Source: Deltaproteobacteria bacterium (GTDB lineage Bacteria > Desulfobacterota > Binatia > Binatales > Binataceae). From it: DNA of 52,410 bases. The DNA is taken from positions 1 through 52,410 of the forward strand of contig JAJYYI010000020.1 of assembly GCA_021801125.1 (NCBI GenBank). Reading direction: 5' to 3'. A model generated the notes under the pieces. The model worked only from the letters and a program-made list of their open reading frames with translations, was not told the DNA's origin and ran no database searches. Shown in pieces: positions 43,548 through 51,852 of this stretch; position 1 is the stretch's first letter, and each line of letters starts with the position of its first letter. The position numbers and the translations under genes were made by a program.

Positions 43548-46283
43548 ATGAGAAGGCCGGCGAGGCCGCCGGCGGCTGAAACCTACCGGCATCGCGAGGC
43601 CGAAAGCCCGCTTCGGCCGGATGTTGGAACTCAGGCGCAGTTTCGCAAGAAAAAGCCGCCGGCCACCTATCGCTACGATTCGTCGCTCGCGCCAGAGTTG
43701 AATTGGGACGGGCAGAATCCGGCGCGCGAGCGCGGCGAAGCGCTGATCGCGCGGATTCTCGAAGCCGAATCGCTCGAGGAGGCCAAAAGCGCGGCAGCCG
43801 AGCTCAAGGCGCTGAGCAAGCCGTTCCTGAATTGGGTGGGGAAGGCCGAGCGGCTCTCGTTCGACGTGCTGACGCTGCCGCTCTTCATCCATGAGCGGCT
43901 TTCAACCAAGGCGATAATCGAGACGCTCAAGGGCCATCGGCGCGACCCGCAGATGGAACTTGAGCTGTTCGCCGACCCGCAGCATTCGATCGCCGACCAG
44001 GTGCTGCGCGCCTATGAGCATCGCGACAGGTGGGTCAACCGGATGATTCTCGGCGACTCGCTCGTGGTGATGAATTCGCTGCTCCATTTCGAGGGGCTGG
44101 GCGGGCAGGTGCAGATGATCTACATGGACCCGCCCTACGGCGTTAAGTTCGGCTCGAACTTCCAGCCCTTCGTCCGCAAGCGCGATGTCGACCACAACGA
44201 CGACGAGGACATGACACGCGAGCCGGAGATGGTGAAGGCCTATCGCGACACGTGGGAACTGGGACTCCATTCCTATCTGACCTACCTGCGTGACCGCCTG
44301 CTTCTCTGCCGCGAATTGCTCACACCAAGCGGAAGCATTTTCGTGCAGATTAGCGACGAAAACCTGCGTCACGTCCGCGAGGTTATGGATGAAGTGTTCG
44401 GCGGCGATAACTTCGTGAGCGTTATTACCTTCGCGAAGACGACGGGCTTTTCCGGGAAAGTTCTCTCTTCCGTATCAGACTATATACTTTGGTATGCAAG
44501 AGACGTTGATCGACTGAAATATTTTCAACTCTACCGACCAAAAGAAGCAGGTGATGAAGGCGCGACTAAGTACCGCCCTGTAGAAACGATATCTGCCATT
44601 CCGCCGGGTAGATTCGCTGTCGGTCGCCTTGCGACGTCAGCTGATCTGACGTCGCAAGGCGCACTGCAAAACTCGCCCCAAGAGTTCGAATTCGAGGGTC
44701 GCACCTGGCTTCCTCCTCCAGGCTTGCATTGGAAGACAACGGTTGACGGGCTCCAACGCCTCGCGAATGCAGGACGCATCGTCGTCGAGGGAAATTCCCT
44801 ACGGTATATAAGGTTCCTGGATGACTTTTCGGTCTTTCCCCTTTCAAACATCTGGGCCGACGTCGGAGGAATTCAGAATCGATCGGAGGGGAAGCTTTAC
44901 GTCGTGCAGACTGCCGCGCTCGCAATCCAGCGTTGCATGCTGATGACCACCGATCCGGGCGATCTGGTACTCGATCCGACGTGCGGCAGCGGCACCACGG
45001 CCTATGTCGCCGAGCAATGGGGACGGCGCTGGATTACAACTGATGTTTCACGCGTGCCGCTGGCGCTCGCGCGCCAGCGCCTGCTCACCGCGACGTTTCC
45101 ATACTACGAGCTTAAAGACGAGGCGCGCGGCCCGTCGGGCGGCTTCGTTTACAAGCGCAAGCAGAACGCCAAGGGCGAGGAAGTGGGCGGCATCGTGCCG
45201 CACATCACGCTTGAATCGATCGCCAACGATCAGCCGCCCAGGGAAGAAATTCTCGTTGACCGTCCCGAGGTCGTAGGCGGAGTCACCCGCGTGACCGGGC
45301 CGTTCGTGGTCGAAGCGACCATACCCACGCCGATGGATTTCGAACCCGCCGAACGCGACGGTGCGGGCGAGCAGCAACCCGCGGCGGACTACGCCTCGTT
45401 CACCGAGCGGATGCTCGAAGTGCTGCGCAAGTCGCCGGTCCTGCATGTCGGCGGCGGCAAGGCGGTAAATCTCAAGAACATCCGCCCGCCCGCGAAAACC
45501 TTAGCGCTGTCGGCTGAAGCGGTCGTGGCGAATGGCGGCCGGGACCCTCACCCTCGCCCTCTCCCAGAGGGGGAGGGAAAAAAGACAGGGGCCGAAGCGC
45601 AGGTCGTAAACGGCAACGGCAATGGCAAAACCGTCGCGATCGTGTTCGGCCCCGAAAATGGCGCGGTCAGCGAAAAGCTGGTCTACGAGGCGGCGCGCGA
45701 GGCGCACGCTAAAGGCTATGTGCATCTCTACGTGATCGGCTTCGCGATCCAGCCGAACGCGCGCAACCTGATCCACAATGCCGAGGCGGCGGTCGGCGTG
45801 CCCGCAACCTACGTGCAGGCGACGCTCGATCTGAGGATGGGCGACCTGCTCAAGAACATGCGCTCAAGCCAGATCTTCAGCGTATGCGGCCTGCCGGAAG
45901 TCGCGGTCCGGAAGTCCACGGCGAAGAGCGGCAACGGCAATCCGATGTATGAAGTCGAACTGCTCGGCCTCGATGTGTTCGACCCGATAACGATGCAAAC
46001 TGAGCATCGGCGCGGCGACGACGTGCCCGCGTGGTTTCTCGACACCGACTACAACGGCCTCAGCTTCCACGTTTCGCAGGCTTTCTTTCCTCGGACCGGC
46101 GCCTGGGAGAATCTGAAGCGCGCGTTGCGCGGCGTATATGAAGATACGGTCTGGGACCATCTGGCGGGTACCGTGAGCGCGCCGTTCGAAGCGGGCGAGC
46201 ACGGCCAGATCGCGGTCAAGGTGATCGACGACCGCGGCAACGAACTGATGGTGGTCAAGGACCTGAAGGATTTGCGAAAATAA
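43548..46283 (+). CDS. mod: Type III restriction-modification methyltransferase (Mod)
   Basis: About 911 residues from the ATG at 43548 (GTG 43539 behind GGGGGAG is an alternative). A long N-terminal region precedes catalytic motif IV DPPY (D194), the recognition domain, and AdoMet motif I DPTCGSGTT (476), the beta-class order of type III Mod subunits. The C-terminal third binds Res. A perfect 16-bp inverted repeat lies inside the recognition-domain coding region and a REP-like repeat is inserted in frame in the linker at 45557. Mod alone methylates adenine on one strand and gives the complex its specificity. Confidence 0.94.
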   Translation: MRRPARPPAAETYRHREAESPLRPDVGTQAQFRKKKPPATYRYDSSLAPELNWDGQNPARERGEALIARILEAESLEEAKSAAAELKALSKPFLNWVGKAERLSFDVLTLPLFIHERLSTKAIIETLKGHRRDPQMELELFADPQHSIADQVLRAYEHRDRWVNRMILGDSLVVMNSLLHFEGLGGQVQMIYMDPPYGVKFGSNFQPFVRKRDVDHNDDEDMTREPEMVKAYRDTWELGLHSYLTYLRDRLLLCRELLTPSGSIFVQISDENLRHVREVMDEVFGGDNFVSVITFAKTTGFSGKVLSSVSDYILWYARDVDRLKYFQLYRPKEAGDEGATKYRPVETISAIPPGRFAVGRLATSADLTSQGALQNSPQEFEFEGRTWLPPPGLHWKTTVDGLQRLANAGRIVVEGNSLRYIRFLDDFSVFPLSNIWADVGGIQNRSEGKLYVVQTAALAIQRCMLMTTDPGDLVLDPTCGSGTTAYVAEQWGRRWITTDVSRVPLALARQRLLTATFPYYELKDEARGPSGGFVYKRKQNAKGEEVGGIVPHITLESIANDQPPREEILVDRPEVVGGVTRVTGPFVVEATIPTPMDFEPAERDGAGEQQPAADYASFTERMLEVLRKSPVLHVGGGKAVNLKNIRPPAKTLALSAEAVVANGGRDPHPRPLPEGEGKKTGAEAQVVNGNGNGKTVAIVFGPENGAVSEKLVYEAAREAHAKGYVHLYVIGFAIQPNARNLIHNAEAAVGVPATYVQATLDLRMGDLLKNMRSSQIFSVCGLPEVAVRKSTAKSGNGNPMYEVELLGLDVFDPITMQTEHRRGDDVPAWFLDTDYNGLSFHVSQAFFPRTGAWENLKRALRGVYEDTVWDHLAGTVSAPFEAGEHGQIAVKVIDDRGNELMVVKDLKDLRK
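44625..44661. repeat. Perfect 16-bp inverted repeat within mod
   Basis: CGCCTTGCGACGTCAG (44625-44640) and CTGACGTCGCAAGGCG (44646-44661) are exact complements around CTGAT. It encodes RLATSADLTSQGA in frame, in the region between motifs IV and I where the target recognition domain lies. Such a long perfect palindrome is unexpected in coding sequence. Confidence 0.85.
45557..45577. repeat. REP-like palindrome translated in frame
   Basis: CCCTCTCCC-AGA-GGGGGAGGG, with CCCTCACCCTCG just before it, is the palindromic unit usually seen between genes. Here it is read through as PHPRPLPEGEG within the Mod linker. Confidence 0.7.
46199..46260 (+). repeat. Copy 1 of the 62-bp mod-end repeat
   Basis: The last codons of mod (HGQIAVKVIDDRGNELMVVK). 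It matches 47121-47182 at about 56 of 62 positions; the copies flank the MNT and HEPN genes. Confidence 0.85.
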
Positions 46284-46298
46284 GCGCGGGAAACCGGT

Positions 46299-46649
46299 AT
46301 GACGGAGCAAATCGACGGCGACCTGGTCGCGCGCGACGCGAATCTGGCCGAGATCGTGCGGCGGTTGGTCGACGCCTACCATCCCCTTGCCATCTACCTG
46401 TTCGGCTCGAAAGCGCGCGGCGACGCCGGCCCTGACAGCGACTACGACCTGCTGCTGGTGGTGCCCGACGACGCTCCGGCCGAGCGGCGCCGCAGCCGGC
46501 TTGCGTATGAGACTCTGTGGCGTTGCGGAACGACGGGCGCGGTCGACGCTCTGGTTTGCACGCAGTCCTACTTCGACGCCCGCCGCCATCTTAAAGCGTC
46601 GTTGCCCGGAACCGTCCTGCGCGAGGGAAAGCTGCTCTATGCCGCATGA
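46299..46649 (+). CDS. MNT-type nucleotidyltransferase (antitoxin)
   Basis: A 116-residue minimal nucleotidyltransferase. GS at residues 36-37 and D48, D50 (FGSKARGDAGPDSDYDLLLVV) form the conserved GS-x9-DxD motif. Members such as MntA add AMP to their HEPN toxin partner. Its stop overlaps the HEPN gene by 11 bases, so the two are coupled. The pair is inserted between the mod and res subunits of the type III system. Confidence 0.92.
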   Translation: MTEQIDGDLVARDANLAEIVRRLVDAYHPLAIYLFGSKARGDAGPDSDYDLLLVVPDDAPAERRRSRLAYETLWRCGTTGAVDALVCTQSYFDARRHLKASLPGTVLREGKLLYAA

Positions 46650-47052
46650 CCCGGCCCTAGTTGCGGATACGGCGGCCTGGCTGCGAAAGGCGGAAGAAGA
46701 CCTGGCTATCGCGGAGGAACTGTTGAAGCCTGCAAAAGCTCTTTGCGGCGGCGCGGTGTTTCACTGCCAGCAGGCCGCCGAGAAGGCGTTGAAAGCGTTC
46801 CTGGTCTGGCACGATGTGCCTTTCCGCAAGACTCATGACCTGAGAGAGCTGGGCAATGCTTGCATCAGGATCGAGGCGACTCTGAAAGAAGCGATCGCGG
46901 ACGCGATTCCGCTTACCGAGTACGCATGGAGGTTTCGATATCCGGGCGAGCCGGCGCAGCCCACAAAGCGCGAGGCGCGGGCCGCCTTGGCGGCGGCGCG
47001 CAATCTTTACGGCGCGATCAAGTCGCGCCTGCCGAAGGACGTAAAGCCGTGA
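46639..47052 (+). CDS. HEPN domain toxin, partner of MNT
   Basis: 137 residues from the ATG at 46639, overlapping the MNT gene. The four-helix HEPN fold is clear (WLRKAEEDLAIAEELLKP, AVFHCQQAAEKALKAFLVW, RKTHDLRELG). Together with MNT this is a HEPN/MNT toxin-antitoxin pair in which the HEPN protein is an RNase controlled by AMPylation or by binding. The strict R-x4-6-H motif is not obvious; the conserved THDL stands in that part. Confidence 0.88.
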   Translation: MPHDPALVADTAAWLRKAEEDLAIAEELLKPAKALCGGAVFHCQQAAEKALKAFLVWHDVPFRKTHDLRELGNACIRIEATLKEAIADAIPLTEYAWRFRYPGEPAQPTKREARAALAAARNLYGAIKSRLPKDVKP

Positions 47053-47120
47053 ACTGCGAGAAGCAGCCGAGTACGAAGTTCAGGAATCAACGCTGAGCGC
47101 GAGGCCGCTCCAAGCGGGGT

Positions 47121-47199
47121 GCATGGCCGGATCGCGGTCAAGGTGATCGACGACCGCGGCAACGAATTGATGGTGGTGAAAGGCTTCGTTCGAATCTGA
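47121..47199 (+). pseudogene. Relic of the 3' end of a second mod gene
   Basis: The frame HGRIAVKVIDDRGNELMVVKGFVRI-stop repeats the C-terminus of the Mod protein, 860 bases after the real one. Most of the differences from copy 1 are synonymous (CAC/CAT, CTG/TTG, GTC/GTG, AAG/AAA), so the copies diverged while under coding selection and are not a fresh duplication. Confidence 0.7.
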
Positions 47200-47229
47200 T
47201 GGCGAGCCGGTTACTTGAGGAGAAAGGAC

Positions 47230-47826
47230 GTGCCCGCAATCAAGAACTTTGGGTATCTTTGGGACCGGGATCGAGTGTTTTGGGGACGACCTAAAGTAGA
47301 GGGGACTCTGCTCGGCTACAACCCCAGCTTCGGTAAGATTGACTTCCGCGACCAGAGGGGCGTTTACCTTCTGCACACATCAGAACTTAAGGTCGTTTAT
47401 GTGGGTCAAGTGGGCGCCGGCAACCAAACTCTTTTTGATCGCCTCAAAGCCCATACGAGAAGCGACAAGCTTTGGAATCGGTGGCGTTATTTCAGTTGGT
47501 TCGGCTGGCGAGGCGTCAACAAAGGCAACCACAAGCTAGCGAACTATGGTGGTGGTGCGCCGAACGTTAATGGAAGCAGCGAAGAATTCCTAGACGAGAT
47601 CGAAGCTGTACTCCTTCAGGTCGTCGAGCCGCCGCTAAATAGCCAAGGTCCAAAGTGGAAGGATACTGTCCATTTCGAGCAGTTCGACGACGATCAGCTG
47701 CGACGCTCAGACTTGCCGAGTATAGCGGAGAAGCAGGCCGAGCTAGCGACGCAGCTTGAACAAGTACAGAAGACGTTGAGCAGGCTCAAGAAGGGATTAA
47801 AAAAAGGAAAGTCTGGCGATGCCTGA
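47230..47826 (+). CDS. GIY-YIG nuclease family protein between mod and res
   Basis: 198 residues from the GTG at 47230 (AGGAGAAAGG just upstream). GVYLLHTSELKVVYVGQVGAGNQTLFDRLKAH shows the GIY...YVG signature and following Arg helix of GIY-YIG endonucleases; the C-terminus is a lysine-rich coiled coil. It overlaps the res start by 8 bases, so it is produced together with Res. Such a nuclease is not a usual subunit of type III systems; an added restriction activity is possible. Confidence 0.78.
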   Translation: MPAIKNFGYLWDRDRVFWGRPKVEGTLLGYNPSFGKIDFRDQRGVYLLHTSELKVVYVGQVGAGNQTLFDRLKAHTRSDKLWNRWRYFSWFGWRGVNKGNHKLANYGGGAPNVNGSSEEFLDEIEAVLLQVVEPPLNSQGPKWKDTVHFEQFDDDQLRRSDLPSIAEKQAELATQLEQVQKTLSRLKKGLKKGKSGDA

Positions 47827-50800
47827 CTACGAAGTGCCAGAACCGATTCTCAACACGCCATTCGAGGAGCCGGCTTGGCACTGGAACATCGAGGAGGGCA
47901 AGCAGCCCGAGAGGCGCGAGGGCCGGCGCGAGGCAGGCTACTTCTATCGCGATCCGAAAGCGCCCCCGGCAGATGGCGAGCACGAAGCGCGCGGCGTCTG
48001 GACGCCGCTTGAATTGGTCAATCGCATCCGCGCCGAGATCAAGAAATGGCGCGAAGCCGGCTATCCCGGCGTGACCCGCACCACGCTCGACCTGCTCAAC
48101 TACTGGCGCGGCGACGGCCGCCAGCATCGCTTGTTCTTTGCCCAGCTCGAAGCCGCCGAGACGATAATTTTCCTGACCGAAGCGCGCGCGGACTTCCGCC
48201 AGGGAATCGACGTACCCCTCGATTCACCGAGCGAGGAGCGCCAGGGCGACGGCTTCAAAGCGTTCGTGCGTTACGCGCTCAAGATGGCGACCGGTACGGG
48301 CAAGACCACGGTTATGGGGATGCTCGCCGCGTGGAGCATCCTCAACAAGGTCGCCGACAAGAGCGACGCCCGATTCTCGGATACCGTGCTCGTGGTCTGT
48401 CCCAACGTTACGATCCGCAACCGCCTCGGAGAACTCCATCCCGAGGATGGTGAGGCGAGCCTGTATCGCACGCGCGATCTGGTTCCGGAACACCTGATGC
48501 CCGACCTGACGAAGGGGCGCGTCGTTATCACGAACTGGCACGTGTTCGAACCCCAGGCGGTGCAGAGCGGCGGCGCGGGCGCCAAGGTGATAAAAGCGGG
48601 CGAGCGCGTGGAAGTGCGCGAGACCATCACGATCGAGCCGAAGACGACGGTGGCGCGCGGTCGGCGATATCTTACACCGGAAGAATTCGAGCGGCAGAAA
48701 GCGCTCGGCCTGATCGAGGTCCTAAGCGAGGAGCGCGACAAGCAGGGTAACTTGAAGCGCGCCCAGATTCGCTCCTACAGGTATGTCGAAAGCGCGACGG
48801 CGCTGGTCAACCGCGTGCTGGGAGAAGATCTCCGCGGCAAGCAGAACCTCCTGGTATTTAACGACGAAGGCCATCACGCGTATCGCATTCGGCGGCCGGA
48901 ACCCGATGAGTCAGAGCGCGAGGAATTTGGCGAAGAGGAGGAGGCCGAAGAATTCTTCAAGGAAGCCACCGTCTGGATCGACGGCCTGGACAAGATTCAC
49001 AAGCTTCGCGGAATCAACTTCTGCGTCGACCTTTCCGCGACGCCCTATTTCCTGGGACGGGTTGGGCAGCAAACCAACCGCATCTTTCCGTGGACGGTGA
49101 GCGACTTCGGCCTTACCGACGCGATTGAATCAGGGCTGACGAAAATCCCGCAGCTCGTGGTGCGCGACCCGAGCGGCTCGGAGGTGCCAAGCTACTTTAA
49201 TATCTGGCGCTGGATTTTGACGAAGCTTACCCCAGCCGAGCGCGGCGGAAAGCGAAGCGACGCCAAGCCGGAAGCGGTCGTCAAGTGGGCGAGTCATCCG
49301 CTACTGATGCTCGCCGGAATGTGGGAGGAGCAGCGCCGGCAGTGGGAGCGTGAGCGCGAAGACCCGCGTCCGCCGGTGTTCATCATCGTTTGCAAGAACA
49401 CGCGGATCGCGAAAGTCATCTACGAATGGCTTGCCAAGGGCGAAACGCCGACCGGAATTCCACCGGCTCAGATTGAGGCCCTTCGAGACACGGACAGCCG
49501 GATTAACACGATCCGGGTTGATTCGAAGGTCGTGCAGGAAACCGACCGTGGCGGTGCCGCGATAAGCGATGAAACCGCCTGGATGCGGGTGACGCTGGAT
49601 ACGGTCGGCAAAATGGAATGGCCCAGGGATCGGCAGGGCCGTCCGATCTATCCCGAGGGTTTCGAGGATCTCGCGAAAAAGCTCGGCAAGCCGTTGCATC
49701 CGCCGGGGCGTGACTTGCGCTGCATCGTGAGCGTCGGAATGCTGACCGAAGGCTGGGACTGCAACACGGTCACGCATATCGTCGGGCTGAGACCCTTCAT
49801 GTCGCAGCTACTCTGCGAGCAGGTCGTGGGTCGAGGACTCCGGCGGGCGAGTTACGAAGTTGGCGGCGACGGCAAACTAACCGAGGAAGTAGCCAAGGTT
49901 TTCGGAGTACCCTTTGAAGTCGTGCCGTTCAAGGCAAGCAAAGGGGCGGCGCGCCCGTCGGAGAAGCGTCATCACGTCTATCCGGTACCCGGGAAGGCGC
50001 GATTCGAGATCAGATATCCGCGGGTTCAGGGCTATCGGCAGGCAATTCGTAACCGGGTTACGATCAACTGGAACTCGATCGCGCCGCTGGTCCTCGATCC
50101 ACTCAATATTCCCCCGGAAGCAGAAATGAAAGCAGCGTTGCCGAACAACCAAGGGAGACACACGCTTTCCGGGCCGGGCGGTCTTGAGCGCGTCGACCTG
50201 AATCCGTATCGGAAGACACTCCGATTTCAGCAACTGGTTTTCGAGATGGCGGCGGCGCTGACGCGCGATTACGTCGCACAGCCGTCGTGCGAAGCGCCGG
50301 CGCAGGTTCTGTTTCCCCAGCTCCGCGCGATCGTCGAACGGTACCTGAATGAAAAAGTGCGCCCGGTCCCGCCGGCAGAAACCCTCGACGTGGCGCTGTC
50401 GCCATACTACGGATGGGTCGTCGAGCGGCTGGTTGAAGCGATCAAGCCGGACGTGTCGCAGGGGGAAGCGCCGTTACTGCCGATTTATGAAGGTCGGCGC
50501 GGTCCGGGCAGCACGGCCGAAGTTGATTTCTGGACGAGTCGAGACGTGCGCGAAGTCGCGCGCAGCCATCTGAATTACGTTGTCGCCGATACGGCGCAAT
50601 GGGAGCAATCGGCGGCGTACTTCATCGATACGCACCCTTCTGTCGAAGCGTTCGTCAAGAACGATGGGCTCGGCTTCGCGATTCCATACTTCCATAATGG
50701 GCAGCCGCACGACTACATGCCCGACTTCATCGTGAGATTGAAGACCGAGCCGCCGACCCATCTCATCCTTGAGGTCAAGGGTTTCGACCCGCTGAAGGAA

Positions 50801-50962
50801 GTCAAGAAGCAGGCCGCCGAGCGCTGGATCGAGGCGGTCAACGCAGACGGCACCTACGGTCGATGGGATTATGTGCTTGTCGCGAGACCGGTGGATATCA
50901 TAACGGTTCTCAACACCGTAGGCGGAACCGGACATCAACCTGTTCCGAGTGCCGCCGTGTAG
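47819..50962 (+). CDS. res: Type III restriction endonuclease subunit (Res)
   Basis: 1047 residues. SF2 helicase motifs: Walker A ATGTGKT (157-163), DEGHH (349-353, in place of DEAH), SATPYF, and motif VI QVVGRGLRR. The C-terminal PD-(D/E)xK nuclease has D969 (YMPDFIV) and E985/K987 (LEVKG). Res with Mod translocates or slides along DNA using ATP and cuts about 25-27 bp from the site when two inversely oriented sites are met (family knowledge). The gene is intact, so the system is likely active. Confidence 0.95.
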   Translation: MPDYEVPEPILNTPFEEPAWHWNIEEGKQPERREGRREAGYFYRDPKAPPADGEHEARGVWTPLELVNRIRAEIKKWREAGYPGVTRTTLDLLNYWRGDGRQHRLFFAQLEAAETIIFLTEARADFRQGIDVPLDSPSEERQGDGFKAFVRYALKMATGTGKTTVMGMLAAWSILNKVADKSDARFSDTVLVVCPNVTIRNRLGELHPEDGEASLYRTRDLVPEHLMPDLTKGRVVITNWHVFEPQAVQSGGAGAKVIKAGERVEVRETITIEPKTTVARGRRYLTPEEFERQKALGLIEVLSEERDKQGNLKRAQIRSYRYVESATALVNRVLGEDLRGKQNLLVFNDEGHHAYRIRRPEPDESEREEFGEEEEAEEFFKEATVWIDGLDKIHKLRGINFCVDLSATPYFLGRVGQQTNRIFPWTVSDFGLTDAIESGLTKIPQLVVRDPSGSEVPSYFNIWRWILTKLTPAERGGKRSDAKPEAVVKWASHPLLMLAGMWEEQRRQWEREREDPRPPVFIIVCKNTRIAKVIYEWLAKGETPTGIPPAQIEALRDTDSRINTIRVDSKVVQETDRGGAAISDETAWMRVTLDTVGKMEWPRDRQGRPIYPEGFEDLAKKLGKPLHPPGRDLRCIVSVGMLTEGWDCNTVTHIVGLRPFMSQLLCEQVVGRGLRRASYEVGGDGKLTEEVAKVFGVPFEVVPFKASKGAARPSEKRHHVYPVPGKARFEIRYPRVQGYRQAIRNRVTINWNSIAPLVLDPLNIPPEAEMKAALPNNQGRHTLSGPGGLERVDLNPYRKTLRFQQLVFEMAAALTRDYVAQPSCEAPAQVLFPQLRAIVERYLNEKVRPVPPAETLDVALSPYYGWVVERLVEAIKPDVSQGEAPLLPIYEGRRGPGSTAEVDFWTSRDVREVARSHLNYVVADTAQWEQSAAYFIDTHPSVEAFVKNDGLGFAIPYFHNGQPHDYMPDFIVRLKTEPPTHLILEVKGFDPLKEVKKQAAERWIEAVNADGTYGRWDYVLVARPVDIITVLNTVGGTGHQPVPSAAV

Positions 50963-50977
50963 GTAATCTTCGTCTTC

Positions 50978-51006
50978 TTGAGTTTCGTCTTAATTTCGCC
51001 TATAAG
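50978..51006 (+). promoter_or_regulatory. Promoter of the DUF5131-TcmP pair, possibly leaderless
   Basis: TTGAGT (50978-50983) and TATAAG (51001-51006) have 17 bases between them. The first ATG is at 51013, where transcription would begin, so translation may be leaderless; AAGG at 51004-51007 could otherwise serve as a short ribosome site. Confidence 0.5.
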
Positions 51007-51012
51007 GTTGTC

Positions 51013-51852
51013 ATGTCGCGTGGATCGGCAATAGAGTGGACAGACGCCACATGGAACCCGGTGCGCGGCTGCTCCAAGGTCAGTCCTGGCTGCAAGCATT
51101 GCTACGCTGAGACTTTTGCCGAGCGCTTTCGTGGGGTGCGAGGCCATCCGTACGAGCGCGGCTTCGATCTTAGACTCGTTCCTGAGAAACTCGATGAGCC
51201 GTTGCGCTGGCGCAAACCGCTTCGGATTTTCGTCAATTCGATGAGCGATTTGTTCCACCCGGATGTCCCCGCAGGCTTCATCGCAGAGGTCGGCCGTACA
51301 ATGCAGCGCGCAGACTGGCACACGTTTCAAATCGTCACGAAGCGCCATCAACGAATGCGCGATCTGCTTTCTGGCCAATTGCGCTGGATGGGTGAACTGC
51401 CAAACGTCTGGCTTGGGGTGAGCGTTGAAAACCGGCGGCATGGCTTGCCGCGAATCGAAGCGCTTCGCGCGACGCCAGCTTTCCTACGATTTCTGTCAAT
51501 CGAGCCATTGTTGGAGGACCTTGGGCCGCTAGACCTTAACGGAATTGATTGGGTGATCGTGGGCGGCGAAAGCGGACGCGGAGCGCGGCCGATTAAGGAG
51601 GGCTGGGTACTATCGATCCTGCGCAGGTGTAAGCAGGCAGGTGTCCCGTTCTTCTTCAAGCAATGGGGCGGATTGCACAAAAGCAAATCAGGCCGGAGCC
51701 TCTGTGGCCGCACATATGACGAAATGCCAGCCACAATTCATACAGCGCCGGCTATATCGCTATGGGCGGCGACGTTAAGGCCGGATACGCAGACGAGAAC
51801 CCATACTATTGGGAGGACTATTCCCCATTTCAGCGTGCCAAGCACGACCTAA
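51013..51852 (+). CDS. DUF5131 (phage Gp37/Gp68) family protein
   Basis: 279 residues from the ATG at 51013. SAIEWTDATWNPVRGC and the cysteines C20, C27, C30 (GC-x6-C-x2-C) are the signature of the Gp37/Gp68 (DUF5131) family, which looks like a radical-SAM relative; IFVNSMSDLFHPDVP, SVENRRHG and FKQWGG also fit. The last 35 residues after TYDEMPA are not family-like and overlap the TcmP gene. Members commonly sit beside tcmP in phages and defence islands; the reaction is unknown. Confidence 0.88.
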   Translation: MSRGSAIEWTDATWNPVRGCSKVSPGCKHCYAETFAERFRGVRGHPYERGFDLRLVPEKLDEPLRWRKPLRIFVNSMSDLFHPDVPAGFIAEVGRTMQRADWHTFQIVTKRHQRMRDLLSGQLRWMGELPNVWLGVSVENRRHGLPRIEALRATPAFLRFLSIEPLLEDLGPLDLNGIDWVIVGGESGRGARPIKEGWVLSILRRCKQAGVPFFFKQWGGLHKSKSGRSLCGRTYDEMPATIHTAPAISLWAATLRPDTQTRTHTIGRTIPHFSVPSTT

